64,000 nucleotides of DNA from CAYSAD01 sp964428955. GTDB taxonomy: Bacteria; Patescibacteriota; Saccharimonadia; Saccharimonadales; Saccharimonadaceae. This document shows positions 52,169 to 61,609 of this stretch, in pieces (position 1 is the stretch's first letter; each line of letters begins with the position of its first letter). The position numbers and the translations under genes were made by a program. The notes beneath the pieces are model-generated. The model did no database searches, was not told the DNA's origin, and saw only the letters and a list, made by a program, of their open reading frames with translations. The stretch is from contig CAYSAD010000001.1 of NCBI GenBank assembly GCA_964428955.1, forward strand, positions 122,565 to 186,564, given 5' to 3'.

Positions 52169-53125
52169 TTATCGGAGTGAAATGACGACTTCGTCTTCAG
52201 AAAGTTCAGCTTCTTTCTTGGCGATTCGATCAGCCTCACGCTGGATCGTCTCAATCGATAAATCATGGTTACTTGCAAGGTTCATTATATCAGGTGAGAT
52301 GGGCTTTTCGCTAGTGGTTTTCTCCTCTGGAACAGCAGTTGGTGGTGGTGTGCTCGCCTGTGAGGTATCGTCATCCGAAATCGGCTGGATAACCGACTGG
52401 TGAATTGTTGGGTACGGATTGAACGTGAGGTGCGGATCATCAGTCGCGTCGTCTGTTGGCGATACTTGAGGAGTTGGTTGAACCGGAGGCGGCGTTACGA
52501 CAACGGGCGCCACCGGTATGGTAGCTGGAGCCGGCTGCTGCATGCGCTGGACCATTTCTTCATGACGGGCCGCATCGGCCTGAGCCAAGCGATTATCAAA
52601 GGCCTGGCCAACACCAGTAGTCTCGTCGAGAACATCCGGTGCCTGTTGAGCTTCGAAGTACAAGTTCTCGTTAAAAGGAGTGTTTTGTACCGGCGCATCG
52701 ACGCCACGTGTCGCCCAACCACCTGAATCGACGATACTAGCTAGGTATGACAACCGTTGCTCAGCCTCACCTTGTGATATATCTTTCGTGCGCTGGATTT
52801 CAACAGTCTTTGGCGCGGTAATTTCTACGAGCGACTGTACGCCGTCGGGTTGCCACAGGCGCCGCCGTGGCTTTATGTGGTATGACACGACAGCAGCCAA
52901 GTATGTCTCCATCGGCTGGTCTTTTCGTAGCGGCAAAGCCAATGCGCCGAAGAACAGGATTATTGGTAGCGGAATAATAAAAAGCGGCAGAAATAATTGT
53001 GCCAATCCCCACGCTAGCGCACCGGAAATCGCCACCACAATTAGGTAAATGAACTGTCGGAAGCTGAACGGACCAATCAGTTTGTCATCAGCCTCAACAT
53101 CTTGGGGTACTTTATAAACTGCCAT
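52169..53125 (-). CDS. PrgI-family type IV secretion protein
   Basis: 318 residues. N-terminal PrgI domain: YKVPQDVEADDKLIGPFSFR, two close membrane segments (QFIYLIVVAISGALAWGLAQ and LFIIPLPIILFFGALAL), then DQPMETYLAAVVSYHIKPR followed by RRLWQPDG. A long Pro/Thr/Gln-rich acidic tail extends it well past the usual PrgI size of about 110. PrgI proteins accompany VirB4 and VirB6 in Gram-positive-type T4SS. Leaderless-type TATACT box 7 nt before the ATG. Confidence 0.92.
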   Translation of the reverse strand: MAVYKVPQDVEADDKLIGPFSFRQFIYLIVVAISGALAWGLAQLFLPLFIIPLPIILFFGALALPLRKDQPMETYLAAVVSYHIKPRRRLWQPDGVQSLVEITAPKTVEIQRTKDISQGEAEQRLSYLASIVDSGGWATRGVDAPVQNTPFNENLYFEAQQAPDVLDETTGVGQAFDNRLAQADAARHEEMVQRMQQPAPATIPVAPVVVTPPPVQPTPQVSPTDDATDDPHLTFNPYPTIHQSVIQPISDDDTSQASTPPPTAVPEEKTTSEKPISPDIMNLASNHDLSIETIQREADRIAKKEAELSEDEVVISLR

Positions 53126-53132
53126 TAGCTAT

Positions 53133-53138
53133 AGTATA
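53133..53138 (-). promoter_or_regulatory. -10 box TATACT, leaderless
   Basis: TATACT on the minus strand, 7 nt before the PrgI-gene ATG at 53125; suggests a separate transcript for PrgI-VirB4 onward. Confidence 0.5.
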
Positions 53139-53166
53139 CGTTAAAAGCGTGAGTAATATAACAGGC

Positions 53167-56046
53167 TTATGGTCCGGGTGGCGTTCGATGCGTATCTTCG
53201 ACAATAGCTTGTCCGTGAGCTTCTTCTTTACTCTCATTTCGGAGACCGGCAACATTATCGCGTATAGCTTGTTTTTTATCTTCAGCTAAATTACCCCATA
53301 CCTCGTTATTACCCATAATTTCATTAGCCCGTACCGGCGAGATACTACTTTGCGCAAGTCGTGTAACACTTTGACCAGCGAGCTCGTGATCACTAAGAGC
53401 ATCGAGTGATCCTGTTCTTGAAGCTAGGGTAGAAATGGATGCGCTTGTTGCTACTCTCTTGCCGGCATCGTTAATTTCCGTTTCACGACTCCATTTGTCA
53501 AGTGCAGCATCCTTACCTTTGAGACCAGCACCTGTAATGTCCGACTTAAGATACTGAACTGTGCCACCGTCTTTATTAGCCGTCGTAACACTTTTATCAA
53601 GTGTTTGACCGAGAGCTTCAACGCCCTTACTACCTGAGCCAAGCAATATCTTTTGAGCGGCTCGGGCTTTGGTTGTGTCACCCTTCTTTATAGCTTCAGC
53701 TAGTTCTCCTTGCGCTTTAGGGATAGTCGTGGCAGCATTCCAACCGTCTTGCTTCTGCATTAATATAGCAGCGCGATCCACGTCTTCATTAGCAATCTTT
53801 GATTCGGTTTCAGCACCGGCAGCTGCAATTCGTTGGCCGTATGTTCCGGTGGCTTTGTTAACTCCACGGTTAACAATGGTTCGTGGGTCATATTTACTAC
53901 CTCGCCCACCCCATCGCTGAGATCTTTTTACGTCGCGATTACGATCGTATTGAGTTTTCATGGCACCAAGCCGGGACTTACCGACCGCATTTTTACCAGC
54001 TTTGTCAGCATAACCACTCAATTTTGCGCCAAGTGTGCCGGCGGCTGACATTGATCCTTTAAGTAACGCCGGCAATGCAAAGAGTGGTACAGCCTGTACG
54101 CCAAGAGCCACAATGGCCATCATTTGGCCATCATTTCCTGCGACCTTGAGTAATATCTTGGAGGCCATTGAGCCAGCGCCAAATAGAACGCCAATAACCG
54201 GGAAGACGAGCAATAGTGTACTGAACATCTTCCACCACTTTTTGAACCACTGATCTGTATTTGGCAATAGGTATGCCACAAATGCCAGCGGCGAAACTAC
54301 AATCAGTAGAATAATGAGTGCTTTTCGTGCAATTAGAATCAAGACAACAAGGGCGAAAACAAGCAACACGGACGGCGCTAAAATGATAAGGACCACAATA
54401 GCTAAGATTGTTCCAGTGGCAAGGACTGTAATGGCGGTCGCGTTCCAAATCGCATTAACCCCCGATGGAGCGGCGCCTCCTTCGCCGGTATCAATTCCAT
54501 TAAATAGCGCAACGGCATCTTTACCGACGATGTTACTCAAGTCAACGGCAATCTCACATACGTAATACGAGACATTCACCAGAATGGCCGCAATGATAAG
54601 TCGAGGCAACATCTTTTTTATGCCGTAATTAGTGACACCAGTACCGGTCATTTGTGAGTAGACGATAATAAGGAATGCGATAACGAACAGCACATTGGCG
54701 ATATCGCGGAAACTTGCCCAGGCATCCTTTGTGGGATTACCGCTATCATCCCCTGTTAGTAGTTGCGGCTCGATTTGTAAAAAGGTATCAGAGAGAAAAC
54801 TATAGGCGGCATCGTTGACCTTCCCGATGAATTTTATAGTCGGACAAATAATCCAGCCGATACCATCGACTTGACAAGAGGTTGTATCGTCGGTAGCTCC
54901 GTCAGTGGTGCTTGTTTGTTCAACTTCGACAGGAGAGACCTTGTCGAATATATTCTTCATATCGTCTGGCAATTTAGCAATTGCACATTTTATAATGTCA
55001 GCTTGTGTTTTATTTGGATCAGCGGACGGTGTTACGCTATTAGTACAAGAGGTGACGGCGGCACCTATGGCGTTACTTATCGCATCGGAACATTCTTGCC
55101 ATGCGAGCCCAGGACCGTGGTTCGGCGATCCGGTTGGCTTTGTGCCACACTTGTCCTTTATATATGCATCTACAGCAGCTTTACTACTGGTTAGAATGTT
55201 GTCTTCGACTTGAGATATGGCAGATTTTTTAACATAAGCTGCATAGGCTGCAGCAAGTGCAGCCATGCTGTTCTTCTTGCCTTTTGCGAAATCGCCACAT
55301 TCCCCGCCGTCATGTCCCAGCCATAGGTCTGGGATATTAGAGCCGTCATCTTTGCCACCTGCGTATTTATAAATAACATCACTTATCTTTCCGGTTGTTG
55401 GATCGACGTATGAAACGGTAACGGCATTACCTCCGTCGACGGTCGAACTATTTTCTGCGGTTAGAGTCGCTCCACCTCCACAGAATTTCTCAAGAGACTT
55501 TTTATAAAGGATATATTTAGCGTAGTCAGGTAAGGTTTTGTAGGATGAGCTAACAGCTGCTGAAAAGTCTGATGTCTGGTCACCTAGATTCCCAGACAGA
55601 TCCCAATCCTTGCTCCCTTGCATACAAGCTTCTTTACTTTCTCCACCGTTACTCTTTGCAATTGGTTGTATGGAACAGAAAGCATCCATATTGCTATCGA
55701 AACCGAGAAATGTATTCGAATCAGTTACAAATCCGCCGTCACCACAGCTTTGATTGTCGCTACCACTTAAATACCCGATATTCGTTCTGGCATCGCTTGA
55801 AAGCTTTGCTTTGAACCAATTACCAGCCTCTACGTTCGACTTGCTTGTTTTACCAACATCATGCAAGCCATAACATCCCATAAGAGCAGTGAACCGTATG
55901 AAACCTTCCGCCTGTTTTGCTGCATCATTCTCCGGGTTCGTGATAGTTGTATCTGCGAAGGCTGGTATCGCTGATAACGTAGATGTGACGATACTTATCG
56001 CGAATACAAGGACAAGGAATCGTAGAAAGAATAAACGGCGAAACAT
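53167..56046 (-). CDS. VirB6/TrbL-like polytopic membrane protein (paralogue 1)
   Basis: 959 residues: signal peptide (1 to about 31), a Cys-rich extracytoplasmic region (about 32-405), then CQVDGIGWIICPTIKF, a block of about six membrane segments (about 450-690; VLFVIAFLIIVYSQMTGTGV, TNYGIKKMLPRLIIAAILVN, ALIILLIVVSPLAFVAYLLP), and a charged cytoplasmic tail of about 270 residues. Its membrane core is clearly paralogous to the one at 57000-59846. VirB6-type proteins form the inner-membrane channel of T4SS. TATTAT lies 9 nt upstream of the ATG. Confidence 0.85.
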   Translation of the reverse strand: MFRRLFFLRFLVLVFAISIVTSTLSAIPAFADTTITNPENDAAKQAEGFIRFTALMGCYGLHDVGKTSKSNVEAGNWFKAKLSSDARTNIGYLSGSDNQSCGDGGFVTDSNTFLGFDSNMDAFCSIQPIAKSNGGESKEACMQGSKDWDLSGNLGDQTSDFSAAVSSSYKTLPDYAKYILYKKSLEKFCGGGATLTAENSSTVDGGNAVTVSYVDPTTGKISDVIYKYAGGKDDGSNIPDLWLGHDGGECGDFAKGKKNSMAALAAAYAAYVKKSAISQVEDNILTSSKAAVDAYIKDKCGTKPTGSPNHGPGLAWQECSDAISNAIGAAVTSCTNSVTPSADPNKTQADIIKCAIAKLPDDMKNIFDKVSPVEVEQTSTTDGATDDTTSCQVDGIGWIICPTIKFIGKVNDAAYSFLSDTFLQIEPQLLTGDDSGNPTKDAWASFRDIANVLFVIAFLIIVYSQMTGTGVTNYGIKKMLPRLIIAAILVNVSYYVCEIAVDLSNIVGKDAVALFNGIDTGEGGAAPSGVNAIWNATAITVLATGTILAIVVLIILAPSVLLVFALVVLILIARKALIILLIVVSPLAFVAYLLPNTDQWFKKWWKMFSTLLLVFPVIGVLFGAGSMASKILLKVAGNDGQMMAIVALGVQAVPLFALPALLKGSMSAAGTLGAKLSGYADKAGKNAVGKSRLGAMKTQYDRNRDVKRSQRWGGRGSKYDPRTIVNRGVNKATGTYGQRIAAAGAETESKIANEDVDRAAILMQKQDGWNAATTIPKAQGELAEAIKKGDTTKARAAQKILLGSGSKGVEALGQTLDKSVTTANKDGGTVQYLKSDITGAGLKGKDAALDKWSRETEINDAGKRVATSASISTLASRTGSLDALSDHELAGQSVTRLAQSSISPVRANEIMGNNEVWGNLAEDKKQAIRDNVAGLRNESKEEAHGQAIVEDTHRTPPGP

Positions 56047-56076
56047 AATACAGACATAATAACACTTATGTATAAA

Positions 56077-56101
56077 AAAGACACCGAGGTTCGGTGTCTT
56101 T
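56077..56101 (-). terminator. Intrinsic terminator after the EF-hand-like gene
   Basis: AAAGACACCGA and TCGGTGTCTTT arms (11 bp perfect) with a 3-base loop and a T-run on the minus strand. It separates the VirB6-like paralogue transcripts. Confidence 0.8.
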
Positions 56102-56123
56102 AAGGAGTCTACTGTGTCTGATT

Positions 56124-56891
56124 CTAATTAGTGCCCGGATCATTCCCGTATAAACCAAGGTCACGCCAGTTGGACTCCATGAAGCCTTCAAGTCTGTACA
56201 TATCTACCTTGTCATCACGATATTTCTTCGCAAAGGTGTACATCGCCCAGGCGCGGGTGTGATCGAAATTCCGAATCATGTTGAACGCGTTTGGGTAATC
56301 CTGCAATATCTCCGGATTTGCGTCGAGAATGAAGGCGATATGCTCTTCTGACAAGTCGTTGTTTACTGGTAGTAGCTCAACAGTTTGGCCAGGTTTATCA
56401 AGACCAGGCAGTTTCCCGTCAACATAATAGCCAAAATCAGAGATTGAATCGCCGTCTAAATCCTGTTCTTTGTCGGAAATACCATCATGATTAGCATCGA
56501 GGGGGACGTGATTGAGAATCGTGCCGTTCGGGCCTAATACATTATCTTCAAATTGTTGTGAAAGCGGGAGCGAATGATGTTGTTCTTTTGGTGTTGGTTT
56601 CTTATCACCACCAAGAGCGCCATTTGCAACTACACCAACAACACCTGTTGCGATGACGGCAACGCCACCAACGACGGCCATCTTACCCTTTGTCCAAAAC
56701 GCAGGCTTTTCGTGCTTATCGTCGCGATGTTCGCGCGGGACACGAGCGGTAGGACCTTGAAAACTTTCATGCAAACCCTGGAACTGTGCCTCGACGTCGT
56801 CACGGTTACGAAGTGGTACTTCGGCCGTAGGTTCTAATGGCGGCAAGTCGCCGGAGTTAATACGTGTGGTGGGATCCTTGTCTGGTGACAT
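56124..56891 (-). CDS. Membrane-anchored protein with calcium-loop motif
   Basis: 255 residues from the ATG at 56891; the AGGAG lies 7 nt before it, and too close to the ATG at 56897. Cytoplasmic N-terminus with Pro/Arg, one membrane segment (MAVVGGVAVIATGVVGVVAN), then an acidic loop DANHDGISDKEQDLDGDSIS resembling EF-hand/thrombospondin type 3 calcium sites, and a helical C-terminal domain ending in SNWRDLGLYGND. Function unknown. Sits between the two VirB6-like paralogues on the same strand, so a role in the secretion machine is likely. Confidence 0.7.
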   Translation of the reverse strand: MSPDKDPTTRINSGDLPPLEPTAEVPLRNRDDVEAQFQGLHESFQGPTARVPREHRDDKHEKPAFWTKGKMAVVGGVAVIATGVVGVVANGALGGDKKPTPKEQHHSLPLSQQFEDNVLGPNGTILNHVPLDANHDGISDKEQDLDGDSISDFGYYVDGKLPGLDKPGQTVELLPVNNDLSEEHIAFILDANPEILQDYPNAFNMIRNFDHTRAWAMYTFAKKYRDDKVDMYRLEGFMESNWRDLGLYGNDPGTN

Positions 56892-56999
56892 CTGCATTCT
56901 CCTGTGGCCTACAAGGACACATTAGATATTTATGTAAATACTATATACCAAAAGTTCAGAAAAAGCAAGTGCTTGCGATTACAGTCAAGACTTGAAATT

Positions 57000-59846
57000 C
57001 TAAATGATTCCCATACGGCTAAGAACGTCAGGCTTAACAAGCGCGCGAGCTGACGGTGAGTTACGCAAATCTTCTACCAGTTTGGTGTAGGCTGCCGGGT
57101 TACCAGTAGTCGGGTCGGTTAGTTTATCAATCGCATGCAATTGGACAAATGTGTTCATATTGGCGAACTTATCGACTGCCAGATTGCTCCAAGTAGTAAT
57201 GTCTTCGCTAATTTCATTGAACTTCATTGCGACTCGCGGTGCACCGGGAGGAGCGAGATGGGCTCTGTTATTTATCCAGTCATCGAAGTGTTTACCGGCT
57301 TGTCTGATGGCTCCATTCGTGCCAAGTATTTCCTTGAACGTCTGGAGGTCGTCGGCAGACGTACCGGGAGAATTCTCGTAACCTTCCAGGACTTTCGCAA
57401 GCTTGCCAACACCGAAAGGACCATTTTTTGCTAATGCGTTCGCGTAAGCGATTCGTTGCGCCATCGTCATGGCGTGGTCGAATTCTTGCTCCAGCCTGTC
57501 GATGTTTGTGGCTAGGCCGTAATCCATCGTGTTTTCAATATTCTGGATATCCTCCATGAAGGCTTTGCCAACGATAGATTTTGCCGAAGCAAAAACAGAA
57601 TTTCTTCCCTGCTCGCCCATAACACCACCAGCCAGCGCCAGTAGTGCTGGATCGTTCTTGAGTTCGGTCGCAAGATCGATCTGAACGGCGCGTTCGGCCT
57701 GCTGCTTGCGCATACCTTCAACGGCGACGGCTCGTTCTACGCCCTGCGTTTCAGTAATCAGTGTGAACATGGCTGATCCTGGTGCGAACGGCGTTGGTGG
57801 CCGCTGGCCTGAAGCCCATTCCTTGATTTCAGCCTCCCATTGTTTCTTGGCCAATTCGGCGTTCTGGGTGCTGACGTGATGTTCAAGTTTTACTTCGCGA
57901 ATACCAGCATTAGTCGTGGCGTGTTGTTGCCAATGGGCTTCGCTGGCAGCTTCGACTGCATCCTTGTAAGTTTTAGCGGTTTCGCTACTAGTGTGGGCAT
58001 CTTGTTGGATGGTCCGGAGTGCTGGTGAGTTATAGACTTGCTGCTGCCAGTGTTGCTCGGCCGCGCCGGCAACTTCGCTTTTGTGTAAATCAGCCTCAGC
58101 TTGAGCGGCGTGCGCATCAATACTTCGGTTGCGCAAATAGGGCGACGTTCGGACGGAATTTTCCCAGGTACGCTGAGCGGTGCTGGTGCCATAGCGCTTT
58201 TCCAGTTCACCGCGCTGGTTTTCCTGGTGAATTTTTTGTCCGGAACCTGTCTGGCTGAAGTATGCGCCGGTACTAGCTTCGTTGGCGGCTTTCCAACCTT
58301 CGCGAGTCCGTCTACCTTGGTCGCGGCGGTAGGCTGCGCTACTTGGTGTAAAGCGACGAACAGCGGCCGGGTCTCTTGCCATTCGCTTCATTTTAGCGGC
58401 CTGATTGGCCTCGAGTCGTTCTTTTGACCACGCTTTGCTTCGGTCGAACATACCTTTTGTCGGATTGTTAACGATTCCCGCGAAGCGGTTGAGTACGCCG
58501 CCACCAAGCCGTAATAATATCGGTGTAATAGCGAGTGGCATCACCTGAACGGCCATACCGAGTAAGATTATATTGATGGAATTGGCATTCTGGATGATAG
58601 CTGCTGCGGCCAGCTGTGAGCCGCCGAATATCAGCGAAAAACCCGGAAAGACCATCAGTAGCGTGAAAAACGTACTGCGCCACTTTTCAAACCACTTCTC
58701 GGTATTTGGTAGTAGGTACGCTACGAATGCCAGCGGGGCGATGATGACTAGTACGGTGATAATTGCCTGTCTGGCCGCCAAAATAAGAAATGTCATTAGC
58801 ACGACGAACAGCACGGAAATAAGGATCGGTAACAGTAAGAAGATTAGGCCAGCGACACCGGCGACACCACCAATTGCGGCGATGCCAAGATACGCGCCGA
58901 TACCACCGGCCGCGGCAATACTACCACCCGACAAAATAAGTGCCGACATGCTTTCCCAACTGACAACATGCCAGCTGTTGCCTTCGTCGCCAACCAGCGA
59001 GTTGCGCATACCTATGAAAAGATCCTGCAAACTATAGCCTAGAACGTTGAACACATCGATTGACACCGCGCAAATCCAGTAAGATGTATTAACCAAAATG
59101 GCCGCCACCACGATTCGCGGCAGCAGCTTCTTAATACCGTAATTGCTCATGCCGAAACTAGTCATCTGCGAGTAAATGACAATCAGAAAACCGATGATAA
59201 AGGCCACGTTGGCGAAATTCCGCATAACCGACCAAGCACGATACAGTGCCTGGTTTTGGGTGGTCTGCAAAGGCCGGACTTCCAAGAAACCGTCGACCAG
59301 ACTATAGATAGTGTCCATGCCTTTAGCTAAGAAATTGGTGATTGGACAGACGATCCAACCAATTCCCTCTACCGCGCAGGATGTTGTTCCTTCGGACGCA
59401 TTTTCATCATTACTAGCTGCTGCACTGGCTTTTACTGTGATAGTCGTTGGACTGGACGGATTGGATAATCCGGCCACGTTGCTATAATCGTAAGTTCGCA
59501 GCGAGGCGCGGGCTTCTTTATTCGGTGTACTACCGGGTGGGAAATAAATCAGATAGGCTTTGGCTGGCTTGCCGGCCGTCGGATCGGCCGGCTCGAAGTA
59601 ACTATAATATTGCGTGCCAGTCGGCAAGCTTGTTTTGTCGTCATCGATTGCTTTGGTCGGGCCGCTATAGTCATGATTTTGATAACTTAATGTATCGCCG
59701 TCGAACGTTGCCGTGTCGGCTGCGTGTGCCAGCGGTGCAGTGGCGATGATGTACAGAAAACAGGCCACCAGTAAGGCTGGGACAAAACCAAGATACTTCC
59801 GCATCGATATTCTACCGAGCGGGCCTCTTTTGATAGACTCCCACAT
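57000..59846 (-). CDS. VirB6/TrbL-like polytopic membrane protein (paralogue 2)
   Basis: 948 residues: N-terminal signal or anchor (about 16-42), a small extracytoplasmic part, then CAVEGIGWIVCPITNFLAKG, membrane block (about 205-460; VAFIIGFLIVIYSQMTSFGM, SNYGIKKLLPRIVVAAILVN, AIITVLVIIAPLAFVAYLLP), then a long Ala/Gln/Arg-rich helical cytoplasmic tail of nearly 490 residues with coiled-coil character. Shares core motifs with the protein at 53167-56046, but the tails differ, which suggests each binds different partners. Divergent from the pilin operon. Confidence 0.85.
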   Translation of the reverse strand: MWESIKRGPLGRISMRKYLGFVPALLVACFLYIIATAPLAHAADTATFDGDTLSYQNHDYSGPTKAIDDDKTSLPTGTQYYSYFEPADPTAGKPAKAYLIYFPPGSTPNKEARASLRTYDYSNVAGLSNPSSPTTITVKASAAASNDENASEGTTSCAVEGIGWIVCPITNFLAKGMDTIYSLVDGFLEVRPLQTTQNQALYRAWSVMRNFANVAFIIGFLIVIYSQMTSFGMSNYGIKKLLPRIVVAAILVNTSYWICAVSIDVFNVLGYSLQDLFIGMRNSLVGDEGNSWHVVSWESMSALILSGGSIAAAGGIGAYLGIAAIGGVAGVAGLIFLLLPILISVLFVVLMTFLILAARQAIITVLVIIAPLAFVAYLLPNTEKWFEKWRSTFFTLLMVFPGFSLIFGGSQLAAAAIIQNANSINIILLGMAVQVMPLAITPILLRLGGGVLNRFAGIVNNPTKGMFDRSKAWSKERLEANQAAKMKRMARDPAAVRRFTPSSAAYRRDQGRRTREGWKAANEASTGAYFSQTGSGQKIHQENQRGELEKRYGTSTAQRTWENSVRTSPYLRNRSIDAHAAQAEADLHKSEVAGAAEQHWQQQVYNSPALRTIQQDAHTSSETAKTYKDAVEAASEAHWQQHATTNAGIREVKLEHHVSTQNAELAKKQWEAEIKEWASGQRPPTPFAPGSAMFTLITETQGVERAVAVEGMRKQQAERAVQIDLATELKNDPALLALAGGVMGEQGRNSVFASAKSIVGKAFMEDIQNIENTMDYGLATNIDRLEQEFDHAMTMAQRIAYANALAKNGPFGVGKLAKVLEGYENSPGTSADDLQTFKEILGTNGAIRQAGKHFDDWINNRAHLAPPGAPRVAMKFNEISEDITTWSNLAVDKFANMNTFVQLHAIDKLTDPTTGNPAAYTKLVEDLRNSPSARALVKPDVLSRMGII

Positions 59847-59993
59847 ATCCCTGTTACAATAGCATTTTACAGATGAGAAGTCAAGGATATCGTTCCATAA
59901 AATCTGCTTATTTCAAGCTGAGATTTTCTCGTGGATAGCACCACAAAAACTCGCTTGCATAAACCCCCCTGTTAGGGTATTTTATGTATAGAC

Positions 59994-60386
59994 ATGAAAC
60001 TAAAACAAAAACTATTACTTATTACTGGACTTTGTTCGCTACTTACCGTCAGTGTTGCGACGCTTGTGCCGTCGAGTGCCTATGCTGATTGTGGTGGTGC
60101 TAAAACATCGATCATAAATTGTTCGCAGGGTAATGGTAAAACCGTCGAAAGTAACGGTATCTGGGGAATATTATTGATCGGCGTTAATATCTTGACGGCT
60201 GGCGTTGGCATCGTAGCAGTTGGTGGTATCGTATATGGATCAATTCTGTTTGCCAGCGCTGGTGACCGCTCTGATCAGGTAAAGAAAGCCGTCGGTATTA
60301 TCACCAATGTGGTTATCGGCCTAGTACTCTACTTTTTGATGTTTGCTCTGACGCAGTTCTTGATTCCAGGGGGAATCTTCTCATGA
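59994..60386 (+). CDS. T4SS pilin-like (VirB2/TrbC-type) protein 1
   Basis: 130 residues: signal peptide (cut after SAYA near residue 31), a short Cys-containing segment and two membrane helices (WGILLIGVNILTAGVGIVAV and VVIGLVLYFLMFALTQFLIP) joined by a cytoplasmic loop ASAGDRSDQVKKAV. This is the general layout of T4SS pilins. First of six tandem related genes; 4-base overlap with the next. TATGTATAG lies shortly before the ATG. Confidence 0.8.
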   Translation: MKLKQKLLLITGLCSLLTVSVATLVPSSAYADCGGAKTSIINCSQGNGKTVESNGIWGILLIGVNILTAGVGIVAVGGIVYGSILFASAGDRSDQVKKAVGIITNVVIGLVLYFLMFALTQFLIPGGIFS

Positions 60387-60805
60387 TGAAAGCGAAACGA
60401 TTTATTCTAGCTGCCTTGTTCGCCGTAACAGTTGGTGGTGCGGCACTTTCGGTAACCGCTCCGGTAACCGCGCAAGCGGCTTGTAATGACCACTTCCTGA
60501 CCTTCCCTGCTTGGTTTCGTGGTCTGATAGATGATAAGTGTGAGATCCAAAAACCTGGTAGCGGTCAAGATGGACTATCGAACTTCATCTGGACAATCGT
60601 GCTTAATATCGTCGAAGCTGCCCTGCAGGCGGTCGCTTACGTCTCACTTATTTTTCTCTTGTACGGTGGTTTCAAGTTCATCTATGGCGCAGGCTCCCCC
60701 GATCAGATTGTCGGAGCGCGTAAAACCATTCTCAATGCGGTAATCGGGCTGGTTATATCGATGTTTGCCGTCTTGATCGTTAATTTGGTGGTGGTGAGGT
60801 TATAG
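60383..60805 (+). CDS. T4SS pilin-like protein 2
   Basis: 140 residues: signal peptide ending AQAA, a hydrophilic part (CNDHFLTFPAWFRGLIDDKC), two helices (VLNIVEAALQAVAYVSLIFL and LNAVIGLVISMFAVLIVNLV) with the connecting loop YGAGSPDQIVGARKTI. Same fold as its neighbours; the GxxDxxxxARKTI loop is the family mark. The stop codon directly abuts the next ATG. Confidence 0.82.
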   Translation: MMKAKRFILAALFAVTVGGAALSVTAPVTAQAACNDHFLTFPAWFRGLIDDKCEIQKPGSGQDGLSNFIWTIVLNIVEAALQAVAYVSLIFLLYGGFKFIYGAGSPDQIVGARKTILNAVIGLVISMFAVLIVNLVVVRL

Positions 60806-61114
60806 ATGAGCGACAAGATTTTTGAATTTGCTATACGATTAGTCGCCGTAACTAAGATTCCGGCCGACACTGTAAATGTGCCTAAGGCAGACGCTGACAC
60901 TGTTTTTACAGGTATGCTCAATCTTGCCTATTGGGCAGCTGGTGTGACAGCGGTAATCGTTATTGTGGTGGCTGGTATTATGTTCGCGACTGCTGATGGA
61001 TCACCTGACAAGATTGCCAGGGCTCGCAAGGCAATTGTCTATTCAGTTGTCGGCCTGGTTATCATATTGTTTGCAGCCGTAATAACACAATTCGTAATAG
61101 GAAAGTTTAATTAA
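60806..61114 (+). CDS. T4SS pilin-like protein 3 (no signal peptide)
   Basis: 102 residues: unlike the others it lacks a cleavable signal and begins MSDKIFEFAIRLVAVTKIPA. Two helices (LAYWAAGVTAVIVIVVAGIM, VVGLVIILFAAVITQFVIG) flank the loop ATADGSPDKIARARKAIVYS. Could be a non-piliated membrane partner. Starts on the base after the previous stop. Confidence 0.8.
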   Translation: MSDKIFEFAIRLVAVTKIPADTVNVPKADADTVFTGMLNLAYWAAGVTAVIVIVVAGIMFATADGSPDKIARARKAIVYSVVGLVIILFAAVITQFVIGKFN

Positions 61115-61115
61115 T

Positions 61116-61586
61116 ATGAAACGAAGAATCAAACACATCATTGTTGCTGGTTTATTAGCTATCGGATTGTTTACCCCATTAGCTTTGGCAACATCAACGG
61201 CCCAGGCAGCTGATATCTATAAAGGCTGTAGCGGTAGTGGTGCTAGTAGCGTTATTTGTGCTAACAAGGACAATACCGATGCCAATAGTGCGGTGGAAAA
61301 CATCGTTAAAATATTGTTATTCGTGCTGGGAATCATCGCGGTTATCGTGATTATTATCGGCGGATTACGCTACGTGGTATCGGGTGGCGATGCCAATGCC
61401 GTCAAGGGTGCGAAAGACATGATTCTTTATGCCGTCGTTGGTTTGATCGTCGCTATTATGGCGTACGCTATCGTCAGTTTTGTCGTCGGCTCTTTCAGTA
61501 GCGGAGGCGGTGGTAATAACAATGGCGGCGGGTCAAACCAGACCCAGACCCAGACTGGCAACAATAATGGTAGCAATAGCAATTAA
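61116..61586 (+). CDS. T4SS pilin-like protein 4 (Asn/Gly/Gln tail)
   Basis: 156 residues: signal peptide ending AQAA, Cys-containing linker, helix IVKILLFVLGIIAVIVIIIG, loop RYVVSGGDANAVKGAKDMI, helix VVGLIVAIMAYAIVSFVVGS, and a low-complexity Gly/Asn/Gln/Thr tail of about 35 residues. It shares a 38-bp identical DNA stretch with pilin 5. The tail is unique among the six. Confidence 0.85.
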   Translation: MKRRIKHIIVAGLLAIGLFTPLALATSTAQAADIYKGCSGSGASSVICANKDNTDANSAVENIVKILLFVLGIIAVIVIIIGGLRYVVSGGDANAVKGAKDMILYAVVGLIVAIMAYAIVSFVVGSFSSGGGGNNNGGGSNQTQTQTGNNNGSNSN

Positions 61587-61609
61587 ACACACAAAATAAA
61601 GGGAAAACT

